64,000 bases of DNA, taken from contig NC_134031.1 in the NCBI RefSeq assembly GCF_964204645.1, positions 8,906,501-8,970,500 on the forward strand, read 5' to 3'. This document shows, in pieces, positions 10,686-23,707 of the stretch; the first letter of the stretch is position 1; every line of letters starts with the position of its first letter. The DNA is from Tubulanus polymorphus (Eukaryota > Nemertea > Palaeonemertea > Tubulaniformes > Tubulanidae). The translations under genes were made by a program, and so were the position numbers. The notes under the pieces are model-generated. The model saw only the letters and a list, made by a program, of their open reading frames with translations, was not told the DNA's origin and searched no databases.

Positions 10686-11954
10686 TTACTGGATTACACA
10701 TAAGGACTTACATATAAATTGGACAACGGGAATGCGCATTTGTCTACGGAATAAAGTGAAAATACGGATTATGGAGTACGAATAAGACACAGAATTTTAA
10801 AGGGACCAATTTATTTATACGGAATAAGCACTTATACGGTTTAACCGGAGACAGATTAACCGAGGTTGACTGTATACTCATTAGAAAATGAGATTTGTAC
10901 TGTTTTTGCGTCTATGGATTTTGAATTATCTAGACTCTCTACCTAAGATCTACTTTCCATAATGCATCGCGATTTTGGGACCTTGGGTACAACAGGCTAT
11001 GATATTCCTAGCTAGGATCATGGATGTAGGCAAATGACGCGTTACAGACAACTTTTATTTGGATTGACAGTTCTATAGAACTGTTAATGAGGGATGATCT
11101 GTTTAAGAAGGTATTGATGAATACAGATAGCAATAATTATTTCGATTCGGTAGTCCTAGTGACCTAGATACATTCATTCTCTATACCGCCAAAATCGTTC
11201 TGCACCAATGTGGGTGGTATATTTAGGGTTGAATGTAGGTGATACAGTTGTCACAAATCACGTGAACATGTTAACTGAATGTTTATGTTGGGAAAAGTAT
11301 ATCACATATGTCATACGTTTTGAGTCTCTGTGACCGAACTTTGTATTCAGAATGGATTGGTTTCCTCCAGAATCAACAGAGTCAATTTGTTTCTCTTGTC
11401 AAGTCAGGATAACTGTCAACCCTAACATCCGCAACCCATGAATCTACCCAAATCTTGAATCCGTGAATCAGCCTTGTTGATTATCTGCTGACAGAAATCG
11501 ATCCCAACGGTGGCAGATAATCAAGAGTTAACAGCACATCGGTAACCAGTCCTGACCTGATTTATCAGCATTGATGTAGTTTATCAAGCGGCATGTACTG
11601 TGTACATGTGTTGTCAATCAATCTGAATAATCCCGGTATAAATCATTTTCTGCCAGACATCGGCGCAAGTCTTTAATTGTCTCCAGTGAGTTCGTTTTTC
11701 CATTTTTGTGTCCATCTAAATGACATATTAAGTAAGATGACTCACTTGTCTTATTGCCATTTAATTCATGGCTTTTATTTTGCAGAGATAGTTACAAACC
11801 TGCACCTTTAAACTATAGATTATATTAACAAACAAGATTTTTAGCACAAATTACGCTATACATTGTACCTGCTCACATAACATCATACATGGGCGTTGTT
11901 GACAATTGAATTAGAATTGTATATCATCAAGGATTCAATAATACAGATTGGAAT
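10686..11954. other. Non-coding
   Basis: No ORF with a recognisable domain, no repeat shared with the rest of the window that I could see, and no terminal repeat matching the palindrome at 841-1252. Confidence 0.5.
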
Positions 11955-12167
11955 CAGGGCGGATCTAGGGGGTAAACCTGAGGGTCTTCTCAGAATTCTA
12001 GGAGCATACCTAAAAGAAAAGGCAACATACTGATAACACACCAAGCGCAGCGCGCGAGGCTAAAACTGCTTCAGCGCGAAGCCCTTCCGGGGTCTGGAAA
12101 ATTTTGAGATTCCAGCATTTGAAGCTATTTCCTGCAAGACCTGTAAGACTCCCTGGATCCGCGACTG
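11955..12167. mobile_element. hAT-like MITE, 213 bp
   Basis: The ends are inverted: CAGGGCGGATCTAGGG on the left and CCCTGGATCCGCGACTG on the right (reverse complement CAGTCGCGGATCCAGGG). CAG...CTG ends are usual for hAT elements. Both flanks carry GGAAT, but the expected 8-bp duplication is not clear. Confidence 0.6.
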
Positions 12168-15100
12168 GGAATAATGTAGGCATCAATTCTGCAACCTGGA
12201 GCACCAGGGCCATACCCAGCACTTGATTTTCGTTTTTTTAGGGCTGGGGGGGGGGGGGGCAGAGAAACTCGAAGAAGGGTAGTTCTATTTGATATAACAA
12301 TATTTGCAAAAAGAGCACTTTCAAAACTTTTGGTACGACCCTGCCCTCAGACATAAAATGTGGTGATAAAATAAATCAATAGAATGAGCCAATGAAAGAG
12401 CTAATTCTGGTAATTAAAATATTTGTTAATCATAACATACTGCTACACCTCAACTGACACATGAAGATATTTTCATAGGTTATATTTAAACTATCCACTA
12501 CCATTTAATGTAACACAAAAAAGTTTGTTCATTTATATATTCACGGTTGAATGCTGGTACGAAACATTGCTGCCCGGCGCTTAAATTTAGTTTCATTGTA
12601 GTAAGAAAACACACAACCAAACCCATCTACGAATTACATAGTTATACTCATTATGTTCCCGTATGCGGTACCCAGTAAAAATACCAGGATTTGTAGAGAA
12701 GGCAAAAACACCAGATGAAAAAATGCCAGAGATGAAATATCAAAATACTTTCCAGCATATTAATGAACAAATGGACTGTAAATAATGTCTAGATAAGACC
12801 AAAATCTGGATTAAAGCTGGTTTGACTGTATAACTAGTTGAAATATAATTTGAAAATCACTCCGAATAATTTAGTTAAGCCTATTAAAGAGTGCAGATTT
12901 TCAGGGTGATCATTCACAATCACACATTATGGAGATTATCACTTTCAAAATATGCTATGAAGGGTTATGTACAAAGTCTGGTCCAAAGCAGGGCTTTCAA
13001 AATAAGCTGTAGGCCATCACATCCAATGGTTAGTAAGAATCCTGCGAGGGCTATGAAATATCTTGTCTGATATCGATGATACTAAAACTGTGATCAGTAG
13101 TTATTTTTAGATGTACTGATGTCGATTGGCATCCAGGGAAAACGGGCCTCAGCGCGTGGTCTAGTTCAAGTTTCCAAGATATTGACTGCCTTCCAAACAA
13201 TTGCCAATCATTTTAGCAACTGCCATTGATAAAGCCGGTAGTGTATTTTCAATATATTGTTTCCTTTTGAATACATGGTTGACACTCCAGGTCTTGTAAA
13301 CTAGACTATTTGACAAATGTCACGTGCACAATGTAGATTTGCGTTATTGTTTTAAATGTAAAGATGATAAATTGTGTTTTTTGCCCTAAAATATGGCAAA
13401 AATCCTTTCTAACTCCCCAAAAACTTGGTGCGGTGAACTGCAGAAGACAAATAACTAGCTTGGATAGCCTACTAGCATGAATATGTTCTTAAGCTGGCTG
13501 CATAACCAATTATCAACAATTTCTAGTTGCAATTACTGCAGTTACTTGCATTATCAAATCGATTGGCAATTAATATTTCTAAAAATGAAAATATGCAATT
13601 TCATGTACTCGTACACTATTCCTGGCTTTTTTACTGTATGATTGTGCTTTTTTAGACAGAGAATCAGATTTAAGCATGTCCTAGAAATTTTGAATAAAGA
13701 AGCTTTTGTAACTAAATATTTCTGTTAAAGGAAGCACTGTCAAAGGTCAGGGAATATTTTGCATTTGCTCTATTTCTTTGTCTACAACTAGTATTTTCAT
13801 TTCGAAAGCTCTGCCATTGGCCAGTGTACCGAAAGGCAATCTTGATATAAAGGTGCAGTAAGGACAACTATTGGGATGATTGATCTTGTTGTAGTAGCCA
13901 ATCATAACTTATTTGATGTTACGTTGCGAGGCCAAGGCGTCCAATTCACTAGTTTGTTATTAGACACCTTGCTGGATCTGCACTGGAGTTGTATGATACA
14001 ACAAGATGTTCATGCCTAATGAAAGTGCTGTGAAGTGTATGCCACGTAACAACCGGGCATGTGAATTTCCAGTGCTAGCAGAAAAACTGCAAGATTAAGT
14101 AATTTATCCAGATGGGCCATGGATAAGTGGTGATAACCGTTGAAGATTTCTACTGTATGACAATGCTATAGATAATCGTGAACACGTCAATGTATATTGC
14201 AATTGAGGACCACCCGAGTTTCCTCATCAATAGTAGACTCTGGATAATGGATGGGTGATTTGCAATGGCACCGACAAGTTTTTGTAATCCATGCACCACT
14301 TCAGTTCCACATTCCCGTCGGTATATGGATTGTTAGAGAGAAATTCACAGCCAACATAAATATACATACATACATTATATTCATGTTTTCTTATGCTTGA
14401 GCCTCACAATCGATTCTCAAAACAAAGACGAAAATGAATTGTGCATTCTTGTAGTTATTTCTAGTCATTTCAAGCTCTGATATTTTTGCATCCTGGTATT
14501 TCAACTACATTCCCCATTTGCATATATACTTTTTTTTATAAAAACCTGATGTACATGAAAAAATTAACATCGTTTATCATTTCTATATCGAATAACGTGG
14601 GAAAATAGATGGGTTTTACATAAATACGGTAGGTTCTGCTCGAGTCAGATCTGATTACCTCAGAACATTTTAATATTGAATATCTAATATTGTTGCGCTC
14701 TTTTGTATGAATATTGCCTAAGTCGGACAGATTTTCAAGGTCTTAACCGATTCAAAGCAAAGCTACGTCTAGGATAAAGAGCAACGCTGACTAGATTAAA
14801 CAATCAAACACTCAACATTATCTGATCAACTTTCTCAATATCTGACATCTGACAAATCATAGAAGTCAATTCAATTTGACAAAGTTAAGCCACTGTATGG
14901 ATTTCGTTACCATTTCTTTTTGACAGTCCCTTCAAAATTCTGTTTCCATTCATGGAACTTCAAACTGGTAATGTCTGATATCACTGCTGAATTGTTTCAT
15001 TCAATTTCATATTGATGTTACATGTGCACTAAACATACCGGTAATCTTTCACTATCTAGAATATTTGGCTGCAGATGCTAGAGAAGTTTCTACTAGTATT

Positions 15101-15535
15101 TTATTTCATTACATCAATCAGTTTGAGGTTAGTTTTTTATCTTACCTATCCAAATAATATAACACTAATTGTGATAATGCTGATCCTCAATATTTTCACA
15201 TGAATGATGTAAATACATATCCAAGGCAGGATTCACACAACAAGTTATGCAAGTTACCATGAAGTTAACAAGGGCAGTGCAGTCATTCGCTGGTGATTAT
15301 ATGGTTTCTTTGGAGAATACACTATCGAAGACTGTGGTTGTAGATTTTGGAGTGTACCCTTCAAGTAGATTATTCATGTTACTGAGTAAGGACTCGATTA
15401 CCACTATACCTGAGCCTTATAAAGGTTCACCGAAACTGAAGTGTTAACTTATATATGCAGCCTGCCTAGGAGAGCATGCTATCTCTAAAGCATTTAAATA
15501 AGCACGACCACTACCACCGCAGTAAATGAGTTATC
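12168..15535. other. Non-coding
   Basis: No gene recognised. A poly-G run lies at about 12246-12260. A 66-codon ORF at 15247-15447 has no domain and no supporting splice context. Confidence 0.5.
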
Positions 15536-15867
15536 AACTAGGGGTCCATGCCCACTTGGGAAGTAGTTTGAAATGCTCGACACCATGCCCACTTGGGAAG
15601 TAGTTTGAAATGCTCAACAATCAGAAAATGTCAATATTCATCCCCTGGTGAACATATAAAGAAGCCAATGACCTTGAAACTCACCACAATTATGGAACAT
15701 GTCACCGAGCTACAATTTTGCAATTGAATGTGGTAGAAAATATGCCTAGGTACCAATACAATATGAAAATACTAAGTTATTCAGCCAATAAATGCCCCTG
15801 ATGACTGTATACAAAAACCAGTAACCTTGAACCTCACTACAATCATAAACCACATCTTCACTAGCAG
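15536..15867 (+). repeat. R1 dispersed repeat, truncated copy
   Basis: This copy has the R1 head (ACTAGGGGTCC, then CCCACTTGGGAAGT), with the head motif duplicated in tandem at a 37-bp period (15548 and 15585). About two of the roughly 155-bp monomers follow (CCAATGACCTTGAAACTCACC, ATATGCCTAGGTACCAAT). It is cut by the element beginning CAGGGGCGGATCCA at 15868. Confidence 0.75.
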
Positions 15868-16439
15868 GGGCGGATCCACGGACCACTGTCAAGGGTAGCT
15901 CAATTTATTGAAAGGGCATTTTGAAACAAAAAGGGCATTTTGAAATGAAAAGGGCATTCTGAAATTTTTAAAATCTGCTTGTGCTGCAATTTCCAGGCAA
16001 TTTAATTCCTGACACGAAATGCTTTCTAGCAAATTAACTGCATTGAGATGTAGTTTTTAAGATTGTGATAAAGACAAAATCTTGAAGAATGCCTCAAGTG
16101 CCCTTTTCTACTTTGGGCATGAAAAAAAAAAAAAAAATAAAAAGGGCACAAGAATTTCGCGACGGTAGCACGTGCCTACGCGGTGCTACCGTCTGAAACC
16201 GCATCTGACTAGTTCGTTGAATCCGTGTTTTAGTATGCGTGGGTTCGACGAAAGTCGGCGTTCGTCTACACTTAACTCAACTTCGGTAGCACGAATTCAC
16301 ACTTGTAGTTCAATTGCAAGGTAAATCGTGGCACCCTTACGCTACATTGAACACAAGTTTACCGTCTACAAGGTAATGCAGAGTGTTTCGAGCGTGGTGT
16401 CGATGCATAACCCGGGTATAAGAAGCAAGTGTTGTTCAA
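15868..16439. mobile_element. Fragment of a CAGGGGCGGATCC-type element with A-rich tract and hairpin
   Basis: It begins CAGGGGCGGATCCACGG, like the hAT-type end at 11955, and has three AAAGGGCATT repeats and an A-rich run at 16122-16142. A perfect 11-bp stem GACGGTAGCAC/GTGCTACCGTC lies at 16161-16193. I found no matching right end, so the element is truncated or its right end has diverged. Confidence 0.45.
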
Positions 16440-16499
16440 TATCCATAGGTACCAATATAAGAGGACAAATTGTATATGATTCAACATTCAACTCCCCTG

Positions 16500-18530
16500 G
16501 TGGTTAAACAAACTAGGGGGCCAGGGACACCATGCCCACTTGGGAAGTGGTTTCAGATGCTCAACAATCTAACAATTTCAATATTCAACGCCCAATCCAA
16601 TGACCTTGAAAAAATCCAATGACCTTGAAACTCATAGAATATGTCAGCAGTTACAATTTTGTAATCGATTGTGATAACAAAATATGCCTAGTTACCAATA
16701 TGATATGGAAATACTAAGTTATTCTACTATTCAACGCCCCCTGGTGACCATATGCAAAACCCAATGACCTAAAAACACCATAATTATGAACATGACATGA
16801 GCTACAACTTTGCAATTGATCATGGTAACAAAATATGCCTAGGTACCAGTACCAATATAATAAGGAAATACTGAGTAATTCTACTATTCAACGCACCCTA
16901 GTGACCATATAGAATTACTAATGGCCTTTAGAAATATCATGGCCACAAAAATTTCTATAAGAATGACATTAGAGAACATGTGTACAAAGTGTAAAATATT
17001 GATCAACAGTTGCAGCCTCTAGGCTGTTTTTCCCTGATGGCCATAAATTGAATCGGTCAACAATGTGGTCTCTAGGCTGTTAACGTTGTTTTTCAGGTCG
17101 GCCCCCCGGTAGCCATAATTTGGATCAAATTGACCCAATTTTAGATAGACCCAAGTGATATCCTACTTGTATACAAAGTTTGAAAACTATCGGTCAACAA
17201 TTGCGGCCTCTAGGCTGTTGACGTCGTTTTTCATGTCGGCCCCCTGGTGGCCATAATTTGAATCGAATCAACCCAAGTGATATCCTACTTGTGTACCAAG
17301 TTTGAAAACAATCGGTCAACAATTGCGGCCTCTAGGCTGTTAACGTCGTTTTACATGTCGGCCCCCTGGTGGCCATAATTTAAATCGAATCGACCCAATT
17401 TTAAATAGGGTTCTGGCCCAAGTGATATCCTACTTGTGTACCAAGTTTTAAAACAATCGGTCAACAATTGCGGCCTCTAGGCTGTTAACGTCGTTTTTCA
17501 TGTCGGCCCCCTGGTGGCCATAATTTGAATCGAATCAACCCAAGTGATATCCTACTTGTGTACCAAGTTTGAAAACAATCGGTCGACAATTGCGGCCTCT
17601 AGGCTGTTAACGTCGTTTTTCATGTCGGCCCCCTGGTGGCCATAATTTAGATCGAATCGACCCAATTTTAAATAGGGTTCTGGCCCAAGTGATATCCTAC
17701 TTGTGCACCAAGTTTTAAAACAATTGGTCAACAATTGCGGCCTCTAGGCTGTTAACATCACTTGCGGCGGCGGCGGCGGCGTATACAGACAGAGGTAAAT
17801 CTATATGCCCCTCTCAACTAAAGTTTAGCCGGGGGCATAAAAACCAATGACCTTGAAACTCACCACAATCATAGACCATGTCATGAGCTATAACTTTCGA
17901 ATTGATTGTGGTAACAAAATATGCTTAAGTATCAATAAAATGTGGCAAAATTTTTTTCCATCTATGAATGAGTACTGATGACACCAAGATGGCCGCCAAT
18001 TGCATCATAATTGCCTGATTGTATAAGAGATCCCTTCCCAAAGAATACCCATCACAAATTGCAATGAAAAATTTCAAACCATTAGGAAGCTACAGGACTC
18101 TGAATTCAGGCCAAAATTGACATTTTTGGGCAGATAAAAGGTCACAGGACAGCCATCTTGAGTCCGATTGACCCAATCTTTTATGCTGATGGGCCCCTGG
18201 GGGATACAAATATATACGAACTATCAAGGTAATTGATCAAAGCGTCTTCAAAATTTCCCTCGACAATTTCGAAATATTTGTAAAAAGTGCTCATTTTGGC
18301 GAACAACAATGGCTGCCAGTTGGCCATTTTGAATCCGACAGGGCCAGTTTTTGGGCTGAGATGTGTCTAGGGTAGATACATGCTTAAACCAAATATCAAG
18401 ACATTACATTGAAGCGTCTTCAAAACTTCCCAAAATAACTGGATTCCGTCTACGGACGGACGACGCACGAAAAGTGAATGCAATAGCTCGCTGGGACTAA
18501 AGTCCCAAGTGGGCTTAAAATGGGTAGCCC
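16500..18530 (+). repeat. R1 dispersed repeat, near full-length, with nested insertion
   Basis: The head is at 16509-16550 (CTAGGGGGCCAGGGACACCATG), followed by monomers with CAACGCCCCCTGGTGACCATAT. An inserted tandem array occupies about 16940-17845. Monomer sequence resumes at 17846 with CCAATGACCTTGAAACTCACC. The R1 tail runs to 18530, with ACACCAAGATGGCCGCCAA, GGCCAGTTTTTGGGC and GGGACTAAAGTCCCAAGTG. Confidence 0.8.
16981..17845 (+). repeat. Tandem array with 122/145-bp higher-order alternation
   Basis: The landmark CCTCTAGGCTG recurs with TAGGCTG at 17073, 17211, 17333, 17478, 17600 and 17745, giving spacings of 138, 122, 145, 122 and 145 bp. The 23-bp difference is the presence or absence of a segment around TTTTAAATAGGGTTCTGGC. 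The array therefore repeats as a 267-bp dimer. It ends in a (GCG)n run, then CCGGGGGCATAAAA. Confidence 0.9.
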
Positions 18531-18783
18531 CAATTCCACATGAGATGAATCCTATAACAGTGGTAACAATTATCAAGACTTTGTGATTTACCGAATGACG
18601 TTTTTTTTCTTTGAAGTAAATTTGCTGTGGCAATATATCAAACTTGTAAAAAATTGGCAATTTGCCGCAACAATCAAAAATTGCTTCCAACATGCCTGTC
18701 TTCCTTTTCGAAAATGGGTAACCCCAATTCCACATGAGGAGATGAATGCTATAACAGTGGTCACTATTATCAAGACTGTTTAA
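18526..18783 (+). repeat. Direct duplication, about 185-bp period
   Basis: The block GGGTARCCCCAATTCCACATGAG, followed by ATGCTATAACAGTGG and ATTATCAAGACT, occurs at about 18527-18585 and again at about 18714-18778. The short ORFs here on both strands are by-products of the duplication. Confidence 0.8.
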
Positions 18784-18879
18784 ACCTGTTGGTATTTTCC
18801 TCAAAAAGCCTCTTCTTCATACGAATGACATTATGATCTAACAACACATTTGAGTTTAATTTGTGTTTAAGATCCCTTC

Positions 18880-19323
18880 CTGAAGTATACCCATCATGAA
18901 TTTCAATGTGGCAAACAATTAGAAAGCTACAGGTCTCGGAATTCAGGTCAAAAAATGGTCACAGGGCAGCTGGCTTGAGTCTCATCGACCCAATGGTTGT
19001 TGATGGGCCCTGGGGGGATACAAATATACATGGGAGATCAAAATTATTGAAAAAGTGTTTTCAGAATTCCCTTGAAAACTTCATGGATCAATAACAAGTG
19101 CTTCAAAAATGTGTATAAATATCAAGATCGTTTTCAAACTGTCCCAAAATACGTGGGTTCCCTCTACAAACGGATGCAAACGAAATGGCCGCCAGTTGGC
19201 CATCTTGATTCTGACTAGGCCAGTTTAAGCGTCTTCATAACTCCCTAAAATAACTGGATTCCATCTATGCATGGATGATAAGTGAATACAATTGCTAGGA
19301 ATAATGTCCTACGTGGGCTAAAA
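18880..19323 (+). repeat. R1 tail fragment
   Basis: This is a diverged R1 tail without head or monomers. It contains GATCCCTTCCTGAAGTATACC, GGCCCTGGGGGGATACAAATA and GCTAGGAATAATGTCCTACGTGGGC. Confidence 0.65.
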
Positions 19324-19753
19324 ATGGCCTCCCAGTAATTTTCAGATAACACACAGTAAACTGGGATCATTTATATTTTACCAATTGAGATTCAAAACAA
19401 AGGCTTAACAGATACCTCATCTATTGTAACCAGTGCCTTTTTACAAGTATCCCATATAGATAAGTGGGAAAAACGTTGTAGAACATATCTCACATAAAAC
19501 TCTTTTCCATTTGTTATATATCTTGTATTTATGGGCTACCTGGCAGTTTAATATTTTACCTTAACAATTTCACGTTTTTTTAGAAAAAAGATTTGAGTTC
19601 AAAATTCTTGAGAAAAAACGTATCTTTTTAGCCTAGATTTGACCAATTTGGACATGTTGACCGGGACAGGGTAATGAGGAACTGGACATGTAATCAACCC
19701 CTGATATACTAACCCAGATTAACCATCACCCCCATCTAATGCCAGGTTTTTCA

Positions 19754-20056
19754 CAGGGCCGGCGGAAGGTATAAACAATTGGTACGGCCATCCCCAACAG
19801 TACCAACAGTACGTTTCCATCAAGCCCAAATAGCGGTGTCCTGTGCAGCGAATATTTTCGAGGTCAAAATTTGCCGGTTCCATACATCAAGATTAATTGT
19901 CATGGCCGCAATCAGCATTGTGGCGGAATGGTGTCATCAACGACGATGGCACTGGGCCCGGCCTATGTTTACACAGAAAACAAAAACAACATAGGCAGAC
20001 CTGTGTTTATTGGTCCGGCCATGGCCATACTGGCCGTACCGATTCCGCCGGCCCTG
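19754..20056. mobile_element. hAT-like MITE, 303 bp
   Basis: The ends are inverted: CAGGGCCGGCGGAAGGTATA on the left and GTACCGATTCCGCCGGCCCTG on the right. The first 14 bp of the inverted repeat match exactly, and GGTACGGCC is shared further in. Flanks TTTTTCA and TTTCTGA are only roughly alike. Small ORFs across the element carry no domain. Confidence 0.7.
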
Positions 20057-20813
20057 TTTCTGAAACATCTCTCGTCTTGTTTTGGAACTAGTCAAATTAA
20101 CTCCCAATACACCACCATACTCTCTTTACGCCTCTCTTCACGCCAATGTGGGCTCGCAGTATATCAGGGATCAACTGAACTATTTTCAAACAGCTCATCA
20201 GATTATCATGCATAGCGCTCTATTTTACAATATATACCCTTTGCCAAATAATTCCCATCACAAGGAATAATTTTGCATAAAAGAATCATCCAATCAATGG
20301 AAGAATAACATTTTGCATGGGTGGATGGGCCAAAAACAAATCAGTTGTTTAACTTAACAATTGTTTAAAATCAAGTCCCAAGTATTTCTAGAGGACACCC
20401 TCCCCCATGTCCACTGTAGATTCCCCAGACAACTAGATTTACTGATTCAGAGCCCATGAATTGCATAAACTACCATAAGGATCTGCCCAATCATCAAACT
20501 AAAATGAAATTCTTACACCAACCGCCATGAAAACATTTTCGAGACAGCAATTGTGTAGAGGCTTTGAAGCGAATGAGAATAAAAGAAGCATGGGGTAATG
20601 GAATGCATGATTTTAATACAGAATCATAACTCCAGACTCCAACTTTCAGAACTTATCCATTCAATCAAATCAGATCATCATTAGATACCTCATAAAATGC
20701 GCATATTGCACATGTATCTAACCAAAAGTTTTGTCACAACAAAACATATTTTTAACAACTACTGCGAAAGCATATAGTTAAGAAATTTAAAAGCAAGCAT
20801 CAGGTATTTCAAT
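20057..20813. other. 3' flank or 3' UTR of the endophilin-B gene
   Basis: This stretch lies just past the minus-strand stop at 20814-20816. No coding signal is seen. It is expected to hold the 3' UTR, but I cannot define the polyadenylation site. Confidence 0.35.
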
Positions 20814-20933
20814 TCAATCTACATAGGATATATATGTAATTGGAACTACACCACGCCGTATACCCAATGATGTATCCTGTTCCCCCATCATCCAATTTCC
20901 ATCGATTCCAGGAAGTTTGTATACCATAATTAA
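20814..20933 (-). CDS. SH3GLB: Endophilin-B last exon, C-terminal half of SH3 domain
   Basis: On the minus strand a good acceptor (TTTTGATATTTACAG) precedes 39 codons and a TGA. The peptide starts LIMVYKLPGIDGNWMMGE and ends RRGVVPITYISYVD. This matches the second half of an SH3 domain: the Trp of the ligand-binding groove, then G-VP-xY. The wording GIDGNWMMGE followed by VPITY is very close to the last exon of endophilin-B. The exon enters in phase 0. Endophilin-B is a BAR-SH3 protein that binds and curves membranes in mitochondrial dynamics and autophagy. The BAR exons lie 41 kb upstream on the same strand. The exon for the first half of the SH3 domain was not found. Confidence 0.8.
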   Translation of the reverse strand, partial: LIMVYKLPGIDGNWMMGEQDTSLGIRRGVVPITYISYVD

Positions 20934-23192
20934 CTGTAAATATCAAAAGAAAAACCATTTGAAACAGAAAAACAATTCCAGCTTTATCGATTTTTTTTTG
21001 GATGAGAAACATGTCTTCATTGCTCCATTTACACTATCCAGGGAGAAACACACTAGATAATAGGATGATTATATCAAAGCTGTGGGTAATGGCGTGTTGA
21101 ATGGGTAGTGTAGTGTGATCTGAGTGCATTTGTGGCCAGCACACAGATCAAAACGATCATAGTCAGTGTAGTTAATACATCCAGGGAGAGGCAACATGTG
21201 AAATGAGGTAATAAAAAAAAAATCAGTTCATTTCCAAACGACATATTTCCTATGCATTTCTTTGAAAGAATCGAATGATTTAGATTTCGTGTTCCATTTT
21301 CGATCACTCATCATCGTACGAGATATCAATTTTCCATTACATTGCGGCCGATCGCATGTGCGATCATTGGAAGGCTTTACGACTATTTCTTAATTAATCC
21401 TCCAAAAGTTTATGAGTTGAAATATATGAATGACGTACGTGGCAAAATATCAATATTTCCAAATTTTTCATATGTTCAAAGATACATCTTAACCGCAGGT
21501 CCCCTGTATGCTGATTAACACGTTGAAACACTAGATACACGAATAAAAAATGCTAGAAATTGATTTAATCATGTAGATGTAAAATCGTAGAAAAGGTGTA
21601 CAGGTTGGCGGGTTCCAGTACACTATTTGATGCTGATACAGCGAGTGTAGTGCACACCGGGATTTAAATAGAAGCCGGGAACCGGGGATTTTTTCGTTAC
21701 TTTACACTAAGTTCCCGGCAACTTTTTTATCCCAAAGGTCGCTTTCACCAGCCATAGAGAACTATAAACGTTTATATTTATATGCACCAGCCCCTCCAAC
21801 TCGCAAACTACTTCCTTGTTCACTAAAATGTTTACTGATTGGTCCATTTAACTGGAAATTCCACTGAAGCCTAATGTCGTTTGTTACAAGCGCTGTGATT
21901 GACCCGACTGGATTCTGGTCGGCTAGTAACTCAGTGCTTCATCTAGCATTAAAAAAGGGCAGGGTGCTGATTTCAAATAAGGGCATTTTTGTGCGTGATT
22001 CCATCGGAGCAAGGGCACATAATAACGCGCTCACGTCTGTTTTAGGGGCAAACTGCAATGTTCCCTATTGCATAGAATCGAGGTACCCCTTACTACGATT
22101 GAGGACTAGAAACTATGTTTAACTCTGATTTTGCCATGAGTGACACATTTGACCACAGTACACCCTTACACCTATACCTGTCAATGAACAAAAGTTAATC
22201 TAGATAGGGCTTTCAAAATGATTTGGAAAACCAGTTGCAGACAAAAAAATTGCAGAAAAAAGCAATCTCAAGTAGCAAATACAGCGAAAAAGAGCCAGCA
22301 ATAGTGTATAGGCCTACATGAAATTGCATATTTTTAATCTTAGAAATATCAAATTAATTAATTTAAATTGATAGTGTTAGTGATTGGCAAGTAACTGTTG
22401 ATAATCGGTAAGAAGCTGATAGCGGACGGTTTTTGTCGCTTCTTAGCACAACCTTTTTGCCTCGTGTTTCGAGAGGTGATTGGATAGAATTAAGTTGAAC
22501 ATCAGATTTCGACCAATCAACGGTAAGTTTACTGTTTTCTTCGCAGTAATGGCTGACGGCCCAATTTCATGGCATTTATCAACAATTATAGAATCTGAAA
22601 ACGTCCAGTTCCATCATCACACACAAATTCCATTTTTAAGTATTTTAAAAGTAAGCTGATGAGCCAATATCAGAATATCAATCCCATGACGAAAACATGC
22701 CTATATTTTAACTTTTGAAAGTCAAAAGATGATACTGTTGGAAAGATTGTAGTAGGCCTAAAATTTGAACCTACCACCCAAACCGCCCTGGTAATAATGT
22801 CATCTTTTCCAGACTATTCAATGTGCTACATTTTATTGTGTATTAATTATGAGGTATTGGCCTTGACCTAGCAATTCAATCCCTTGAAATTTTTCTGAAC
22901 GATTGATGTATGTGTTGTTGTCGATCTCCGTGTAATTTGGTAAGATGGTCTGCTGGCACTATTAGTATATGATAGCGGATGGCTTTTAGATACTCATTTA
23001 TAATATGATAGTGGCAACAGGCCAGGGAATAAGCTTTTGTTTATTTACTAGGTTTTTTATAACACACGTTGGAATTGGTAGCACAGGCATATGTATCACA
23101 TATGTTGACATCCTTTAACCACGTCTGAGACATGTACCAATCATGATTCATAACTTACAAAACAAGGTACACTGTCTAATATGTGGTTACAG
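20934..23192. other. Intronic, non-coding
   Basis: No exon, repeat copy or RNA gene was recognised. A minus-strand ORF at 21074-21307 lacks a domain. An 82-codon plus-strand ORF at 21874-22122 also lacks one. Confidence 0.4.
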
Positions 23193-23651
23193 ATGATGCC
23201 ACATTCAAAATTATTATGTAAACATGTACATCATATTGTTTCGGAGGACAATGGTCATCAGATGGCAGTTGATGATACTAAAGTTCAACGTATTGAACCA
23301 AACCCTTTGATTATTTCAGGTACATTAAGTTCTTTTTGTCTATTCACTGTTTTGGCTTCTTGATTTTGCTGAAGTATGCCCAAATTCTAACAAATTTTTT
23401 GCATCACTCATACTTATTAAGGTCTGATCAAATTACAGGTACTACAGATGATGTCATTGAACCTTGTGAGGGACAAGTTTTAGGTAAGCTCTTTACAATC
23501 TGAATAAAAATTTCCAGATTTATTTCCTTAATTCTTGTTATCTAGCATATTTATTTTTTAGAATCAGAGAATCAGTTAGGAAAGAATCATATTCACAGCC
23601 TAAGCAAGTCATAAGCAGGCCGCAAAGATGATTATCTACCACCAATTACAA
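23193..23651 (+). pseudogene. Three small phase-1 exons upstream of the hAT-related gene
   Basis: Putative exons are 23193-23319, 23439-23483 and 23562-23651. Each has an AG acceptor (GTGGTTACAG, AAATTACAG, TATTTTTTAG) and a GT donor (GTACAT, GTAAGC, GTGAGT). All junctions are in phase 1, so the frame runs on: it starts MMPHSKLLCKHVHH, passes TTDDVIEPCEGQVL and reaches SENQLGKNHIHS. One in-frame TAA at 23612-23614 interrupts exon 3, after which the frame stays open (AGRKDDYLPPIT). The next phase-1 acceptor on this strand is at 28018/28019, the start of the hAT-related coding block. I infer one decayed gene. I recognise no domain in these exons. Confidence 0.45.
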
Positions 23652-23707
23652 GTGAGTTTTTCAATGTCAATTGGCAAGCAAAACTAGTTGAAATGGTTTG
23701 AATAATT

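Noticed and set aside
12010-12222. 70-codon minus-strand ORF
   Set aside because: It lies across a MITE and reads through its inverted end. No domain is present.
15247-15447. 66-codon plus-strand ORF
   Set aside because: No domain, no splice signals, and of a length expected by chance in this sequence.
17000-17760. Possible CRISPR-like array
   Set aside because: Units are 122-145 bp and contiguous, without short direct repeats and unique spacers. This is a eukaryotic tandem repeat.
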